DNA from: Pseudomonas chlororaphis
GTDB taxonomy: Bacteria > Pseudomonadota > Gammaproteobacteria > Pseudomonadales > Pseudomonadaceae
Reading direction: 5' to 3'
DNA length: 64,000 nucleotides
NCBI RefSeq assembly: GCF_003731765.1
Contig: NZ_MOAL01000004.1
Coordinates: forward strand, 2,418,001-2,482,000
Shown: piece after piece, positions 52,415 to 61,341 of the stretch
Layout: each line of letters opens with the position of its first letter
Numbering within the stretch: the first letter of the stretch is position 1
The notes under the pieces: model-generated
Told to the model about the DNA's origin: nothing
What the model saw: the letters and a program-made list of their open reading frames with translations, nothing else
Database searches by the model: none
Position numbers and translations under genes: made by a program

Positions 52415-53203
52415 TCAGACTCCTGAATGGAAATGGGGTGGACGTTTTTCAATGAATGCCGCCAAGCCTTCACGAGCTTGCGGGCCGTGGCTGACCGCGC
52501 TGATGCTGCGCGCCTCCTGCTCCAGATGGGCTTCAAGCTGCGCGCCATAGCTGTGCAACAACAGTTGGCGCACCCGGCCCAGGGCCGGCGTGGCCGCGGC
52601 GGCCAAAGCCTGGGCAATCTGGCGCCCCTCTGGCAGCAATTGACCGTCGTCGACCAGGCGGGTGATCAGGCCCAGGTCCTGGGCCTGCGCGGCGTCGAGT
52701 CGGCGGTTGAGCAGCAGGATTTCCTGGGCCCGGCGCAAGCCGACCAGGCGTGGCAAGTGCCAGCTCAGGCCGCCGTCGGGGCTCAAGCCGATGCCGCTAT
52801 AAGCCGGGGTGAAATGGGCCGAGCCGCTGGCCAGGACGATGTCACCGAGCAGCGACAGGCTCATGCCGGCCCCCGCAGCCGGGCCATTGACCAGCACCAC
52901 CAGGGGCTTGGCCATGCGCATCAAACGTGAGATGGCCAGGTGCAGCACCCCGGCCAACTCGCTGAGAAAGCCCGGCACCTCATCGCCTGAGGCGGTAAAC
53001 GCCCCCAGGTCACCGCCCGCACAGAACAACCGGCCGGCCCCGGTGATGACCACGCAACGAATCGCCGGGTCCTGGTCACAGCGGATGGCGGCACGCAGGA
53101 GCGCCTGTGCCATTGGCAAGTCGATGGCGTTGCCCCGTTGCGGCCGATTCAACGTGAGGTTGGCCACCGGGCCGTCAAGGTCCAGCAGTACGCCATCGTT
53201 CAT
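52415..53203 (-). CDS. enoyl-CoA hydratase/isomerase family protein
   Basis: A 262-residue crotonase-family protein, PaaG-like in its FCAGGDLGAF (~residues 59-68) and VNGPAAGAGMSLSLLGD (~103-119) motifs. It has Asp in GLSPDGG, where isomerases rather than hydratases often carry an acidic residue. It overlaps the kinase gene by ATGA. It likely supplies a second hydratase or isomerase step in the pathway. Confidence 0.9.
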   Translation of the reverse strand: MNDGVLLDLDGPVANLTLNRPQRGNAIDLPMAQALLRAAIRCDQDPAIRCVVITGAGRLFCAGGDLGAFTASGDEVPGFLSELAGVLHLAISRLMRMAKPLVVLVNGPAAGAGMSLSLLGDIVLASGSAHFTPAYSGIGLSPDGGLSWHLPRLVGLRRAQEILLLNRRLDAAQAQDLGLITRLVDDGQLLPEGRQIAQALAAAATPALGRVRQLLLHSYGAQLEAHLEQEARSISAVSHGPQAREGLAAFIEKRPPHFHSGV

Positions 53204-54261
53204 GGGCAGGCCTCCATGCAGCGACGTGCCAGTTCAGCCAGCACCGGGAAGCTTTCGGCCCGTTCGCGGGCATGGGCCGACGACGCCGTGCCGCGAATGA
53301 CCCGGCCCTTGATGCCGTGAAAAATCGCCGCCATGCGGAAGAAGTTGAAGGCCATGTAAAACTCCCAGGAGGCAATGGGCCCGCGCCCTGTACGCGCGCA
53401 ATACGCCGCCAGGTAGTCGGCCTGGGACGGAATGTTCAGCGCGGCCAGATCGGCGCCCGACAGACCGGCCACGATGGTTGGCGGCATCTGATACATCATC
53501 GCGTGGTAGGCGAAGTCGGCCAGCGGGTGCCCGAGGGTCGACAGCTCCCAATCCAGCACGGCGATGACCCGGGGTTCGCTGGGGTGGAAAATCATGTTGT
53601 CGCAGCGAAAATCACCGTGCACGAGGCTGGTCTCGTCGCCCGCGGGAATGTGCGCCGGCAGCCATTCGATCAGGGCGTCCATGTTGGAATCTCGCCCGGC
53701 GGCAGTGTCTTCCAGGTACTGACGGGACCAGCGACTGATTTGCCGGGCGAAGTAATTGCCCGACTTGCCGTAGTCACTCAGCCCCAGTTCGACCGGGTCC
53801 AGGCGATGCAACGCGGCGAGTGTGGCGTTCATCGCATCGAAGTAGCGTGGTCGTTCCTCGCGCTCGACCTCGGGAAAGGTTGCATCCCAGAAGATCCTGC
53901 CCTGGACCCGCTCCATCACGTAAAAGCAGCTGCCAATGATCGACTCGTCCGTACACAGCCCATGGATGCGCGGCACCGCAAAGCCGACCTTGGACAAGGC
54001 CTGCTGCACCCGCGCCTCGCGCTCCACCGAATGGGCGCCTTGCAGCAACGGCCCGGTGGGCTTGCGTCGCAGCACGTAGCTGCCCGATGGCGTGTCGAGC
54101 TGGTAGGTGGGGATCGACTGGCCGCCCTTGAACTGCAACACCGTCATCGGCCCGCGAAAGCCCTCGACATGGGCCTGCATCCAGTCGTGCAGAGCCCCCT
54201 CGTTGAACGCCATCTGCGGGCGTACCGCAACGGCACTGGTCTGTTGTGCCATGGCCTTCAT
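53200..54261 (-). CDS. APH-family phosphotransferase (ACAD10/11 or LvaA-like)
   Basis: A 353-residue protein of the aminoglycoside-phosphotransferase fold. The catalytic loop is SLVHGDFRCDNMIFHP (~residues 202-217) and the metal-binding AVLDWELSTLGHPLADFAYH follows. It matches the kinase domain that precedes the dehydrogenase in human ACAD10/ACAD11, and LvaA of the levulinate pathway in P. putida, which phosphorylates 4-hydroxyacyl-CoA. Its ATG overlaps the acyl-CoA dehydrogenase stop (ATGA). No LvaB-like small gene is present between them. Start ATG 54261 was chosen for the overlap; ATG 54252 is possible. Confidence 0.88.
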   Translation of the reverse strand: MKAMAQQTSAVAVRPQMAFNEGALHDWMQAHVEGFRGPMTVLQFKGGQSIPTYQLDTPSGSYVLRRKPTGPLLQGAHSVEREARVQQALSKVGFAVPRIHGLCTDESIIGSCFYVMERVQGRIFWDATFPEVEREERPRYFDAMNATLAALHRLDPVELGLSDYGKSGNYFARQISRWSRQYLEDTAAGRDSNMDALIEWLPAHIPAGDETSLVHGDFRCDNMIFHPSEPRVIAVLDWELSTLGHPLADFAYHAMMYQMPPTIVAGLSGADLAALNIPSQADYLAAYCARTGRGPIASWEFYMAFNFFRMAAIFHGIKGRVIRGTASSAHARERAESFPVLAELARRCMEACP

Positions 54262-55433
54262 GCTTGCGCCCTCGCCCAGTCCCGCTTGATTTTCTTGGCC
54301 AGCGACCATTTGTGAACCTCGGTCGGCCCGTCGTAGATCCGAAACGCGCGAATTTCCCGGTACAACTGCTCGACGATGCTGTCTTCGGTCAGCCCGCTGC
54401 CGCCCATGACCTGCACGCAACGGTCCGCGACCCGCATCAAGGCTTCGCTGACCGCCACCTTGGTCATCGAACTCTCCGCACCGCCCTGGGCGCCGCCGTC
54501 CAGGACCCCGGCACACCAGTCGATCATCAGCTCCACCTGTTTCAGCTCGATCAGGTTTTCCGCCAGCATGAACCCCGTGCCTTCGTGGTCGATCAGCAGC
54601 TTGCCGAAGGCCATACGCCGATTGGCGTAGTCGGTGGCGATTTCATTGGCCCGCAGGCAGGCGCCGTACCAGCGCATGCAGTGGGACAGCCGCGCCGGCG
54701 CCAGCCGGACCTGGGCGTAGTGAAAGCCCTCGCCCGCGTGGCCGAGCATCTGCTCGGCAGGCACCCGCAAGTGATCCAGGGTCACAATCGCGTGGCCGCC
54801 CGGCATGGAACTGTCGAGCGTGCGGGGCACTCGCTCGATGCGGATGGAGGGGTCGGGCAGCGCCACCAGGAACATGCAGGCGCCCTCCTCGGCCTTGGCC
54901 ATGACAATGCCGATCTGCGCACCCTCGGCGCCGGTGATAAAGGCTTTGCGGCCATGGATGACCCAGTTGTCACCTTCACGCCAGCAGGTGGTTTGCATCA
55001 TCGAAGGGTCTGAGCCGGCGCCGCCTTCGGCTGCCGGTTCGGTCATGAAAAAGGCCGAGCGGGCGCGCCCGGCGATCAGCGGCTCGAGGAATTGTTGCTT
55101 GATCGCCGGGCTCCCCACCTTGCCGAGCAAATACATGTTGCCCTCGTCCGGCGCGCAGGTATTACAGGCCAACGGGCCCAGGGGCGAGAGGCCGGTGCGC
55201 GCCAACACCACGGCGGTGCCGCGCTGACTCAAATGACGGCCGTCCGCCAGGATGTGCGGGGTCAGCACCCCTTCCTCGCGCGCTTTCTGACGCAGTTCGG
55301 CCGCCAGCTCATCAGTGGGGCAATCGTGATGATCGCGGCGCCGGTCCTGCTCGTACGGCACCACCACGTCGCGCACAAAACGCTCCACCCGTTCGGCGAT
55401 GGCGGTCGCCAGTTGCATGTCGTCCGTACTCAT
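54258..55433 (-). CDS. acyl-CoA dehydrogenase family protein (ACAD10/11 type)
   Basis: A 391-residue FAD-dependent acyl-CoA dehydrogenase-fold protein. FAD/substrate motifs are FMTEPAAEGGAGSDPSMMQT (~129-148) and VMGGSGLTEDS (~345-355). At the position where classical enzymes have the catalytic Glu (YEGT) it has YDGPTEVHK, an Asp-Gly-Pro, as in ACAD10/11 and LvaC-like proteins. Those act on 4-phosphoacyl-CoA by elimination rather than by ordinary dehydrogenation. It is immediately followed by the kinase gene in the same operon. Confidence 0.9.
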   Translation of the reverse strand: MSTDDMQLATAIAERVERFVRDVVVPYEQDRRRDHHDCPTDELAAELRQKAREEGVLTPHILADGRHLSQRGTAVVLARTGLSPLGPLACNTCAPDEGNMYLLGKVGSPAIKQQFLEPLIAGRARSAFFMTEPAAEGGAGSDPSMMQTTCWREGDNWVIHGRKAFITGAEGAQIGIVMAKAEEGACMFLVALPDPSIRIERVPRTLDSSMPGGHAIVTLDHLRVPAEQMLGHAGEGFHYAQVRLAPARLSHCMRWYGACLRANEIATDYANRRMAFGKLLIDHEGTGFMLAENLIELKQVELMIDWCAGVLDGGAQGGAESSMTKVAVSEALMRVADRCVQVMGGSGLTEDSIVEQLYREIRAFRIYDGPTEVHKWSLAKKIKRDWARAQA

Positions 55434-56197
55434 CGGGCAGCCATCCGTATTGCGCCGTCCAGGCGAATGACTTCGCCGTTGAGCATGGGGTTTTCGACAA
55501 TGGCCTGGACCAGTTGGGCAAACTCGTCCGGCTGCCCCAGGCGACTCGGGAACGGCACCTGTTGCCCCAGCGAGGCCTGCGCTTCCAGGGGCAGCGAGGC
55601 CAGCAACGGCGTGAGGAAAATCCCCGGGGCAATGGTCATGACGCGGATGCCGTAGCGGGCGAACTCCCGGGCCAGGGGCAAGGTCATGCCAACAATCCCG
55701 GCTTTCGACGCGGCGTAGGCCGGCTGGCCGACCTGGCCGTCGAAGGCGGCGACACTGGCGGTGTTGATAATCACCCCACGCTCCTCACCCAGCAGTTCGG
55801 CGCTGTGCAGGCGTGCGGCGAACTTCGACAGTACGTTGAAACTGCCATTGAGGTTGATGTTGATGATGCGCATGAAGTCCTTGAGCGGCAGCGCCGTGCC
55901 GTCCCGGTTGAGCGCCTTGGCCGGTGGCCCGATACCGGCGCAATTGACCAGGATACGGGCCTTACCGTGCAGCCCTTCGGCAGTGGCCAGGGCGTCTTCG
56001 ATGGCGACCTCGTCGGTCACATCCGCCTCGATAAACACCCCGCCGATGGCCTCGGCGTGCTGCAGGCCGAGCACCGGGTTGAGGTCGATAATCGCCACTC
56101 GGGCCCCGGCGGCCGCCAATCGCGCCGCGACGGCGCCCCCCAGGCCCGACGCACCGCCGGTCACTACTGCTGCTATTGCCTTGGTCTGCATATGCAT
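55430..56197 (-). CDS. short-chain dehydrogenase (3-hydroxyacyl-CoA dehydrogenase type 2-like)
   Basis: A 255-residue SDR. The NAD-binding motif TGGASGLGG (~residues 13-21) and NCAGIG are present, with catalytic Ser in NTASVAAF and Y-x3-K in AYAASKAG (~167-174). It resembles HSD10-type enzymes that oxidise 2-methyl-3-hydroxyacyl-CoA, which fits shortening of a branched terpene acid. AAGGGGA precedes ATG 56197; an ATG six bases on is an alternative. It overlaps the acyl-CoA dehydrogenase gene by ATGA. Confidence 0.92.
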   Translation of the reverse strand: MHMQTKAIAAVVTGGASGLGGAVAARLAAAGARVAIIDLNPVLGLQHAEAIGGVFIEADVTDEVAIEDALATAEGLHGKARILVNCAGIGPPAKALNRDGTALPLKDFMRIININLNGSFNVLSKFAARLHSAELLGEERGVIINTASVAAFDGQVGQPAYAASKAGIVGMTLPLAREFARYGIRVMTIAPGIFLTPLLASLPLEAQASLGQQVPFPSRLGQPDEFAQLVQAIVENPMLNGEVIRLDGAIRMAAR

Positions 56198-56236
56198 GGA
56201 TCCCCTTGCTTTTTTTATGGGTGTTGCGAGCTGCGA

Positions 56237-57478
56237 TCACAGCAACGATTTGAGCGGCACCGAGGTATCCGCGAGCACCTCGGGGGCGATACAGGCTTGA
56301 GCGAGCACCAGCCCGCGGCCCTGGACGTAATCCGCCGAGGCATTGATGCAATCCAGGGCGATGACGCGCCCGCGCTTCAGGTAGATGACCGAGAACGCTC
56401 GGCTCAACGGGTCGCCGCGCAACACCGCCTGGTCATGCCCGGTCGACAAGCCGACGGCTTGCAGGCGCAGGTCGTACTGGTTGGACCAAAACCAAGGCAA
56501 GGCGGCGTAGTCTTCGCCCTTGCCGAGGATTTCCCGGGCCACCAGCGTGGCCTGGTCGTTGGCGTTCTGGACCGATTCCAGGCGAATCGCCAAGCCGTCG
56601 GCAAAGCGGTTGAAATGGCTGGCGCAATCGCCAATGGCGAAGACGTCCGGCAACGAGCTGCGACAGCGCCCGTCCACCGACACGCCGTTGCTGATGGCCG
56701 CACCGGCGGCGATCAGCGGTTCGATGTCCGGCAGCACGCCAATGCCGACGATCACCATGTCGGCCGCCAGTTGACGCCCGTCAGACAGGCGCACGTGGGC
56801 CACCCTGCCCTGTTTGCCCAGGAGGCAGTCCACGCCCAGGCCCAGGTGCACCACCACGCCCTGGGCACGGTGTTCGGCCTCGTAAAAGCGTGACACCGCC
56901 ACCCCGGCCACTCGGGCCAGCACCCGGTCCTGGGCTTCGACCACGCTGACTTCACGACCCAGCTTGCGCAGCACCGCGGCGGCTTCCAGGCCGATAAAGC
57001 CACCGCCGATCACCACCACGTGCTGCACCGCGTGCAGCTCGGCCATGATGGCGTCGACATCGGCACGGCTGCGAATGCAGTGCACCCCCTGCAACTGCGC
57101 GCCGGCCACGGCCAGCGGGCGCGGTCGGGCACCGCTGGCCCAAATCAGTCGGGAGTAGCCGATGCGCTCGCCCTGCGCGGTCTCGACCCAATGCTGCGTC
57201 GCATCGACCCGGACCACTTCGCAATCCAGCTGCAAGGCAATCCCGCGCTCCTGCCAGAAGCCCTGCGCCCGCAGCACAATGCGCTCGAACGGTTTCTCCA
57301 AGGCGAGGTATTCCTTGGACAAGGGCGGGCGCTCGTAAGGCAGATGGGGCTCTTTGCCCAGCAGCGCCAGGCTGCCCGCAAAGCCCTGTTGGCGCAGGGC
57401 GATGGCGGCTTGCGCGCCGCCATGCCCGGCACCGACGATCAACACGTCAAAGTGCTGCACAGGCGGGGCCTCATTCAT
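56237..57478 (-). CDS. ferredoxin reductase of the P450 system
   Basis: A 413-residue FAD/NAD(P)H oxidoreductase of the putidaredoxin-reductase group. It has an FAD-binding VLIVGAGHGGAQAAIALRQQ (~residues 12-31), HLPYERPPLSKEYL, an NADH-binding VVIGGGFIGLEAAAVLRKLG (~155-174) and VFAIGDCASHFN near residue 285. It passes electrons from NAD(P)H to the [2Fe-2S] ferredoxin encoded next to it. Its start overlaps the ferredoxin stop by 8 bases. Confidence 0.93.
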   Translation of the reverse strand: MNEAPPVQHFDVLIVGAGHGGAQAAIALRQQGFAGSLALLGKEPHLPYERPPLSKEYLALEKPFERIVLRAQGFWQERGIALQLDCEVVRVDATQHWVETAQGERIGYSRLIWASGARPRPLAVAGAQLQGVHCIRSRADVDAIMAELHAVQHVVVIGGGFIGLEAAAVLRKLGREVSVVEAQDRVLARVAGVAVSRFYEAEHRAQGVVVHLGLGVDCLLGKQGRVAHVRLSDGRQLAADMVIVGIGVLPDIEPLIAAGAAISNGVSVDGRCRSSLPDVFAIGDCASHFNRFADGLAIRLESVQNANDQATLVAREILGKGEDYAALPWFWSNQYDLRLQAVGLSTGHDQAVLRGDPLSRAFSVIYLKRGRVIALDCINASADYVQGRGLVLAQACIAPEVLADTSVPLKSLL

Positions 57479-57785
57479 CGGGGGCCACCTCGACACACAG
57501 GCCTTCGCTACTGGCGTCCAGGTTGAGCTGGCACGCCAGGCGCGAGGTGTCGCGCCGATAGAGGCTGCAATCGAGCATGTCGGCCTCGTCGCTGCCCATC
57601 GGCGCCAGATGCTCGGCACCTTGCAGGACAAACACATGGCAGGTGGCGCAGGAGCAGCACCCGCCGCACAACGCCCGGACATCGTCGACGCCGGCGTCGC
57701 GCAGGGCCTCCATCAGCGAGATACCAACGGGTGCACGGACTTGCATCTGGCCGCCATCGCGGCAGATCACGTTGATCGTGGGCAT
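57471..57785 (-). CDS. [2Fe-2S] ferredoxin of the P450 system
   Basis: A 104-residue putidaredoxin/terpredoxin-type ferredoxin. Cluster cysteines are in ALCGGCCSCATCHVF (C-x5-C-x2-C around residues 40-48), with the fourth near residue 85 in RLACQL. There is one additional Cys within the loop (GGCCSC) where putidaredoxin has GSCS. It is the electron carrier to the P450. The start ATG 57785 has AAAGGAAACG upstream. If the P450 is CYP111, this is its linredoxin. Confidence 0.93.
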   Translation of the reverse strand: MPTINVICRDGGQMQVRAPVGISLMEALRDAGVDDVRALCGGCCSCATCHVFVLQGAEHLAPMGSDEADMLDCSLYRRDTSRLACQLNLDASSEGLCVEVAPDE

Positions 57786-57849
57786 GATCGTTTCCTTTAA
57801 ATGTTGGGCCGTCGCGGGTCGCACGGCCGGTAAAACACGGCGCTGGGCG

Positions 57850-58953
57850 CTAAGGCAGAAGCACGGCCTTGATGCACTCACCGCTGGCCTGGTCGGCGAT
57901 CGCCTGATTGATCTGTTCCAGCCGATAGGTCTTGATCAACTTGTCGAACGGGAAGCGCCCGGCCTTGTAATGGGTCAGCAACTCAGGAATGAACCCGTGC
58001 AAGTCGCTGTCGCCTTCGATAATTCCCTGGAGGCGATGACCAAAGGTGATCAGCGACGCCAGGTTGATCGACACTGCGCTTTGCGGTGTCGGCGGCACCC
58101 CGGCAAGGCCGAGCAAGCCATGGCTGGCCAGCGCGGCCAGGGCCGCTTCGACCGCCGACTCTCGGCCGCTGGACTCAAAGGCAAAATCCACGCCCAAGGG
58201 CAGGATTTCACGGATGCGCGCGGCCACGTCACAGGCCGTGGGGTCAATCACGTGATGCGCGCCCAAGGTCAAGGCCAGTTCGCGACGTCCCTGCTGCGGC
58301 TCGACCAGGATCACCGTGGCACAGCCTTGAATCTTCGCTGCCATCACCGCCGCCAAGCCCACCGGGCCACCGCCGAAAATCGCCAGGGTCGAGCCTGCCG
58401 GGCACGCCATGGAGCGCATGACGGCGCCGGCCCCGGTCTGCAAACCACAGCCCAGCGGCCCGAGGATCTCCAGCGGCAGTTGCTCATCGTCGATCTTGAC
58501 GACATTGCGCTCCGTGGCCAGGGCGTGACTGGCAAAGGACGATTGGCCGAAGAAGTTCGACGAAACTCGCTCATCGCCGATGTGAATCGCCGCTGAACCG
58601 TCTTCACGGGCCCCGCTGTAGTTCAGTTGAGGAAAGGTCTGGCAGTACGACGGCAACTGTTCGTGGCAACGCGGGCAGTGACCACAGTGGGCAAAGCTGA
58701 TCACCACCCGGTCCCCTGGGGCCACCCGGGTAACGTGCCGCCCCACTTGCTCAACGATGCCCGCCCCTTCATGGCCCAGTACCGCCGGCAAGGCGATCGG
58801 GATGAACTGGTCACGGGCGACCAAATCGGTGTGACACAACCCGACGCCCACAATGCGGACCAGCACTTCGTCGTCCCGGGGCCCATCGAGCTGAGCCTGC
58901 TCAACGGTAAATGGCGCGTGCGCCTTACGAGCTACAGCAGCTTTTATCTGCAT
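57850..58953 (-). CDS. zinc-dependent alcohol dehydrogenase (aryl/terpene alcohol type)
   Basis: A 367-residue medium-chain dehydrogenase of the benzyl-alcohol/geraniol type. Catalytic zinc ligands are C in GLCHTD (~residue 39), H in LGHEGAG (~60) and C in LGCGLQTGAGAV. The structural zinc site is HCGHCPRCHEQLPSYC. The NAD fold motif is FGGGPVGLAAVMAAK. It should oxidise the primary alcohol from the P450 (for example 8-hydroxylinalool) to the aldehyde. Confidence 0.93.
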   Translation of the reverse strand: MQIKAAVARKAHAPFTVEQAQLDGPRDDEVLVRIVGVGLCHTDLVARDQFIPIALPAVLGHEGAGIVEQVGRHVTRVAPGDRVVISFAHCGHCPRCHEQLPSYCQTFPQLNYSGAREDGSAAIHIGDERVSSNFFGQSSFASHALATERNVVKIDDEQLPLEILGPLGCGLQTGAGAVMRSMACPAGSTLAIFGGGPVGLAAVMAAKIQGCATVILVEPQQGRRELALTLGAHHVIDPTACDVAARIREILPLGVDFAFESSGRESAVEAALAALASHGLLGLAGVPPTPQSAVSINLASLITFGHRLQGIIEGDSDLHGFIPELLTHYKAGRFPFDKLIKTYRLEQINQAIADQASGECIKAVLLP

Positions 58954-58999
58954 AGTGAGTACCTGCTAATAATTGTTATGGGGTGCGCGATGGCGGTGT

Positions 59000-60463
59000 T
59001 CAGGCCAGGGACATGACGATCGATTTGGGCTCCAGGTAGGCCTCCAGCACTTCCATGCCGTTTTCCCGGCCCAGCCCAGAGCGCTTCATGCCGCCAAACG
59101 GAAAACCGGGGTCGGCCAGTAACGCGCAGTTCACAAAAACGGTGCCGGCATCGAGCCTGGCGGCGGTCCGATGGCTGGTTGCCAGATCACGGCTCCAGAC
59201 ATGGGCGGCCAAGCCATACACGCTGTCGTTGGCCAGGGCGACGGCCTCGTCCAACTCGTCGAACGGTGCCGCGATCAGCACTGGGCCAAAGACCTCCTCG
59301 CGGGCCACCTCGGCGTCGGCCGGAACGTCGCGCAGCAAGGTCGGGGCGAAGTAGTGCCCACGTTCGGGCAGGCGCCCCGAGTGCGCCGGGTAACGCTCAA
59401 TGCCCTGGGCCAGCGCTCGCTCGACAAACCCCGAGACTTTCTCGTGCTGACGGGCGCTGATCAGCGGCCCGAGCTGGCTGGCCGGATCGTGGCTGGCGCC
59501 GATGTTCAGCGACCCTGCCACGCCGGCGATGCCCTCCAGCACCTGCTCATAGACCGCGCGCTGGACGTACAGGCGAGTGCCGGCGTAGCACACCTGGCCG
59601 CTGTTGAAGAAGCACGCCATGGCGGCCTGGGGAATGGCCCGGGCAAGGTCGGCGTCCTTGCAGATAATGGTCGGCGACTTGCCCCCCAGCTCCAGGGTCA
59701 CGCGCTTGATGTCCGCCACCGACGCCTGCAGCACCGATTGTCCGGTGGCGGTGGAACCGGTGAAGGCGACTTTGGCGATACCCGGATGGGCCGCCAGTGC
59801 CGCGCCCGCCGCCCCGCCGCCGGTGACCACGGACAAGACCCCCGGTGGCAGCCCGGCTTCCAGGGCGATCTGTGCCAGGCGCAAGGCGCTCAGGGAGGTT
59901 TCCGGGGCAGGCTTGAGCACCACGGTGCAGCCGGCGGCCAGGGCCGGGGCGATTTTCCACATGGCCAGTACCAGGGGAAAATTCCACGGGGTAATCGCCG
60001 CCACCACGCCCACGGGTTCGCGCCGGGTGTACACGTGAAAATCGCCCGGCGTGACGCTCAGGTTTCCGGCACGCCCGGCCAGTTTCGTCGGCCAGCCGGC
60101 AAAAACCCGCAACCAGCTGACCACGGCCGGCAGATCGACGCCGCTGGCGATGCTGATGGGCTTGCCCGTGTCCAGGGCTTCCAACTCGGCCAGACGAGTT
60201 GAGTCGGCCTCAATGGCATCGGCAAAGCGGTGCAGCAAACGCTCACGGGCCAGGGGCGTGATGCCCCGCCAGGCAGCGCTTTCGAACGCCGCGTTGGCGG
60301 CACCGACAATCGCATCGACATCCTCGACCGTGGCGTCGGCAATTTCAGTGATGGTCTGGCCGCTACACGGGTCTTCATCCACCAGTACGGCCTGGGTGAT
60401 CAGGCGTTCGGAACCGGCATACAGCGCCCGCTCCGGCAGTTCGAGTTTCGGGAAAGGCAACAT
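59000..60463 (-). CDS. aldehyde dehydrogenase
   Basis: A 487-residue NAD(P)-dependent aldehyde dehydrogenase. It has cofactor-binding ITPWNFPLVLAMWK (~residues 148-161), GSTATGQSV, catalytic Glu in TLELGGKSP and Cys in FFNSGQVCYAGTRLYVQ, and a C-terminal SGLGRENGMEVL. It should convert the terpene aldehyde to the acid. Two ATGs six bases apart are possible. AGGAG is 8 bases before 60463, so I chose that. The upstream ATG (60469) overlaps the AraC stop. Confidence 0.93.
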   Translation of the reverse strand: MLPFPKLELPERALYAGSERLITQAVLVDEDPCSGQTITEIADATVEDVDAIVGAANAAFESAAWRGITPLARERLLHRFADAIEADSTRLAELEALDTGKPISIASGVDLPAVVSWLRVFAGWPTKLAGRAGNLSVTPGDFHVYTRREPVGVVAAITPWNFPLVLAMWKIAPALAAGCTVVLKPAPETSLSALRLAQIALEAGLPPGVLSVVTGGGAAGAALAAHPGIAKVAFTGSTATGQSVLQASVADIKRVTLELGGKSPTIICKDADLARAIPQAAMACFFNSGQVCYAGTRLYVQRAVYEQVLEGIAGVAGSLNIGASHDPASQLGPLISARQHEKVSGFVERALAQGIERYPAHSGRLPERGHYFAPTLLRDVPADAEVAREEVFGPVLIAAPFDELDEAVALANDSVYGLAAHVWSRDLATSHRTAARLDAGTVFVNCALLADPGFPFGGMKRSGLGRENGMEVLEAYLEPKSIVMSLA

Positions 60464-60465
60464 GA

Positions 60466-61335
60466 TCATTCTCCTGTGCAACCACGGCGCCGAAAGTCGG
60501 TGGGGGTTTCGCCCACCTGCTGGCGGAACAATCGCGTGAAGTGCCCTTGGGTCTTGAAGCCCAGTGCGTCGGCGATCGCCATGATCGACAACCGCGAGTT
60601 GCGCAACATGTCCTCGGCCACCCGCAACTTGCTGCGAACCACGTACTGGTGCGGCGTGGTGCCCATGGCGTTGCGGAACATGCGGCAGAAGTGCGAGGGC
60701 TTCATGCCGGCGAGCATTGCCAAGGACTCCAGGCTGAAGTCCGCTTCGGGGCACTCGCGGATCTTCGTCAACACCGCGTGCAAGCGATGGGGCGACGACA
60801 GGGTGCAGGGTATCTGCGTCGTCGCGATGCCCACACCACGGCTCAAGTGCGCCTTGAACGCGGCGAACAGGGCCTCGATGTAGGTGTTGCGTTCAAGCGT
60901 CTCCTCCTCGTAGAGCTGGGTGAGAATCTGCCGGACCAGCGCGATGCCGAACGGATCGGTGTAGGCAAAGCGCAAGGGAATCTCATGCTGCGCCAATGAA
61001 TGGGGACCGACGCCCACGCTGAGGGTCACCACATCCAGCTCGCCATCGACCAACCAGCGCGACCCCATGCCCTGGGGCACGACGGTGGCGTCGCTGGGTT
61101 TTGAGCACACGTCGCTCCAACTGCCGCGCTCCCACATGCGTACTTGTTGCTTGCCGCCAATGTGCGCCACGTACAAAGAGCTGGGTAAAGCCGGCAGTTG
61201 GTAATGACCGACAAATTGACGCCAGCGGGTAAGTTGCCAGCCCTGCTCGGTCGAGCGGTACGACACATCGGGCGGGCAACACAGGGCGTCGCTGATAATC
61301 GCCTCGCTGGTCCAGGTTTCTCGTGGCCTTTGCAT
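60466..61335 (-). CDS. AraC-family regulator within the P450 operon
   Basis: A 289-residue regulator. The C-terminal double helix-turn-helix is FSLESLAMLAGMKPSHFCRM (~residues 198-217) and LSIMAIADALGFKTQGHFTR (~249-268). The first ~170 residues are an uncharacterised sensory domain. It lies 6 bases after the P450 gene, on the same strand, and before the aldehyde dehydrogenase. It is thus probably produced with the pathway and activates it in the presence of substrate. No operator was identified. Confidence 0.92.
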   Translation of the reverse strand: MQRPRETWTSEAIISDALCCPPDVSYRSTEQGWQLTRWRQFVGHYQLPALPSSLYVAHIGGKQQVRMWERGSWSDVCSKPSDATVVPQGMGSRWLVDGELDVVTLSVGVGPHSLAQHEIPLRFAYTDPFGIALVRQILTQLYEEETLERNTYIEALFAAFKAHLSRGVGIATTQIPCTLSSPHRLHAVLTKIRECPEADFSLESLAMLAGMKPSHFCRMFRNAMGTTPHQYVVRSKLRVAEDMLRNSRLSIMAIADALGFKTQGHFTRLFRQQVGETPTDFRRRGCTGE

Positions 61336-61341
61336 AATCGA

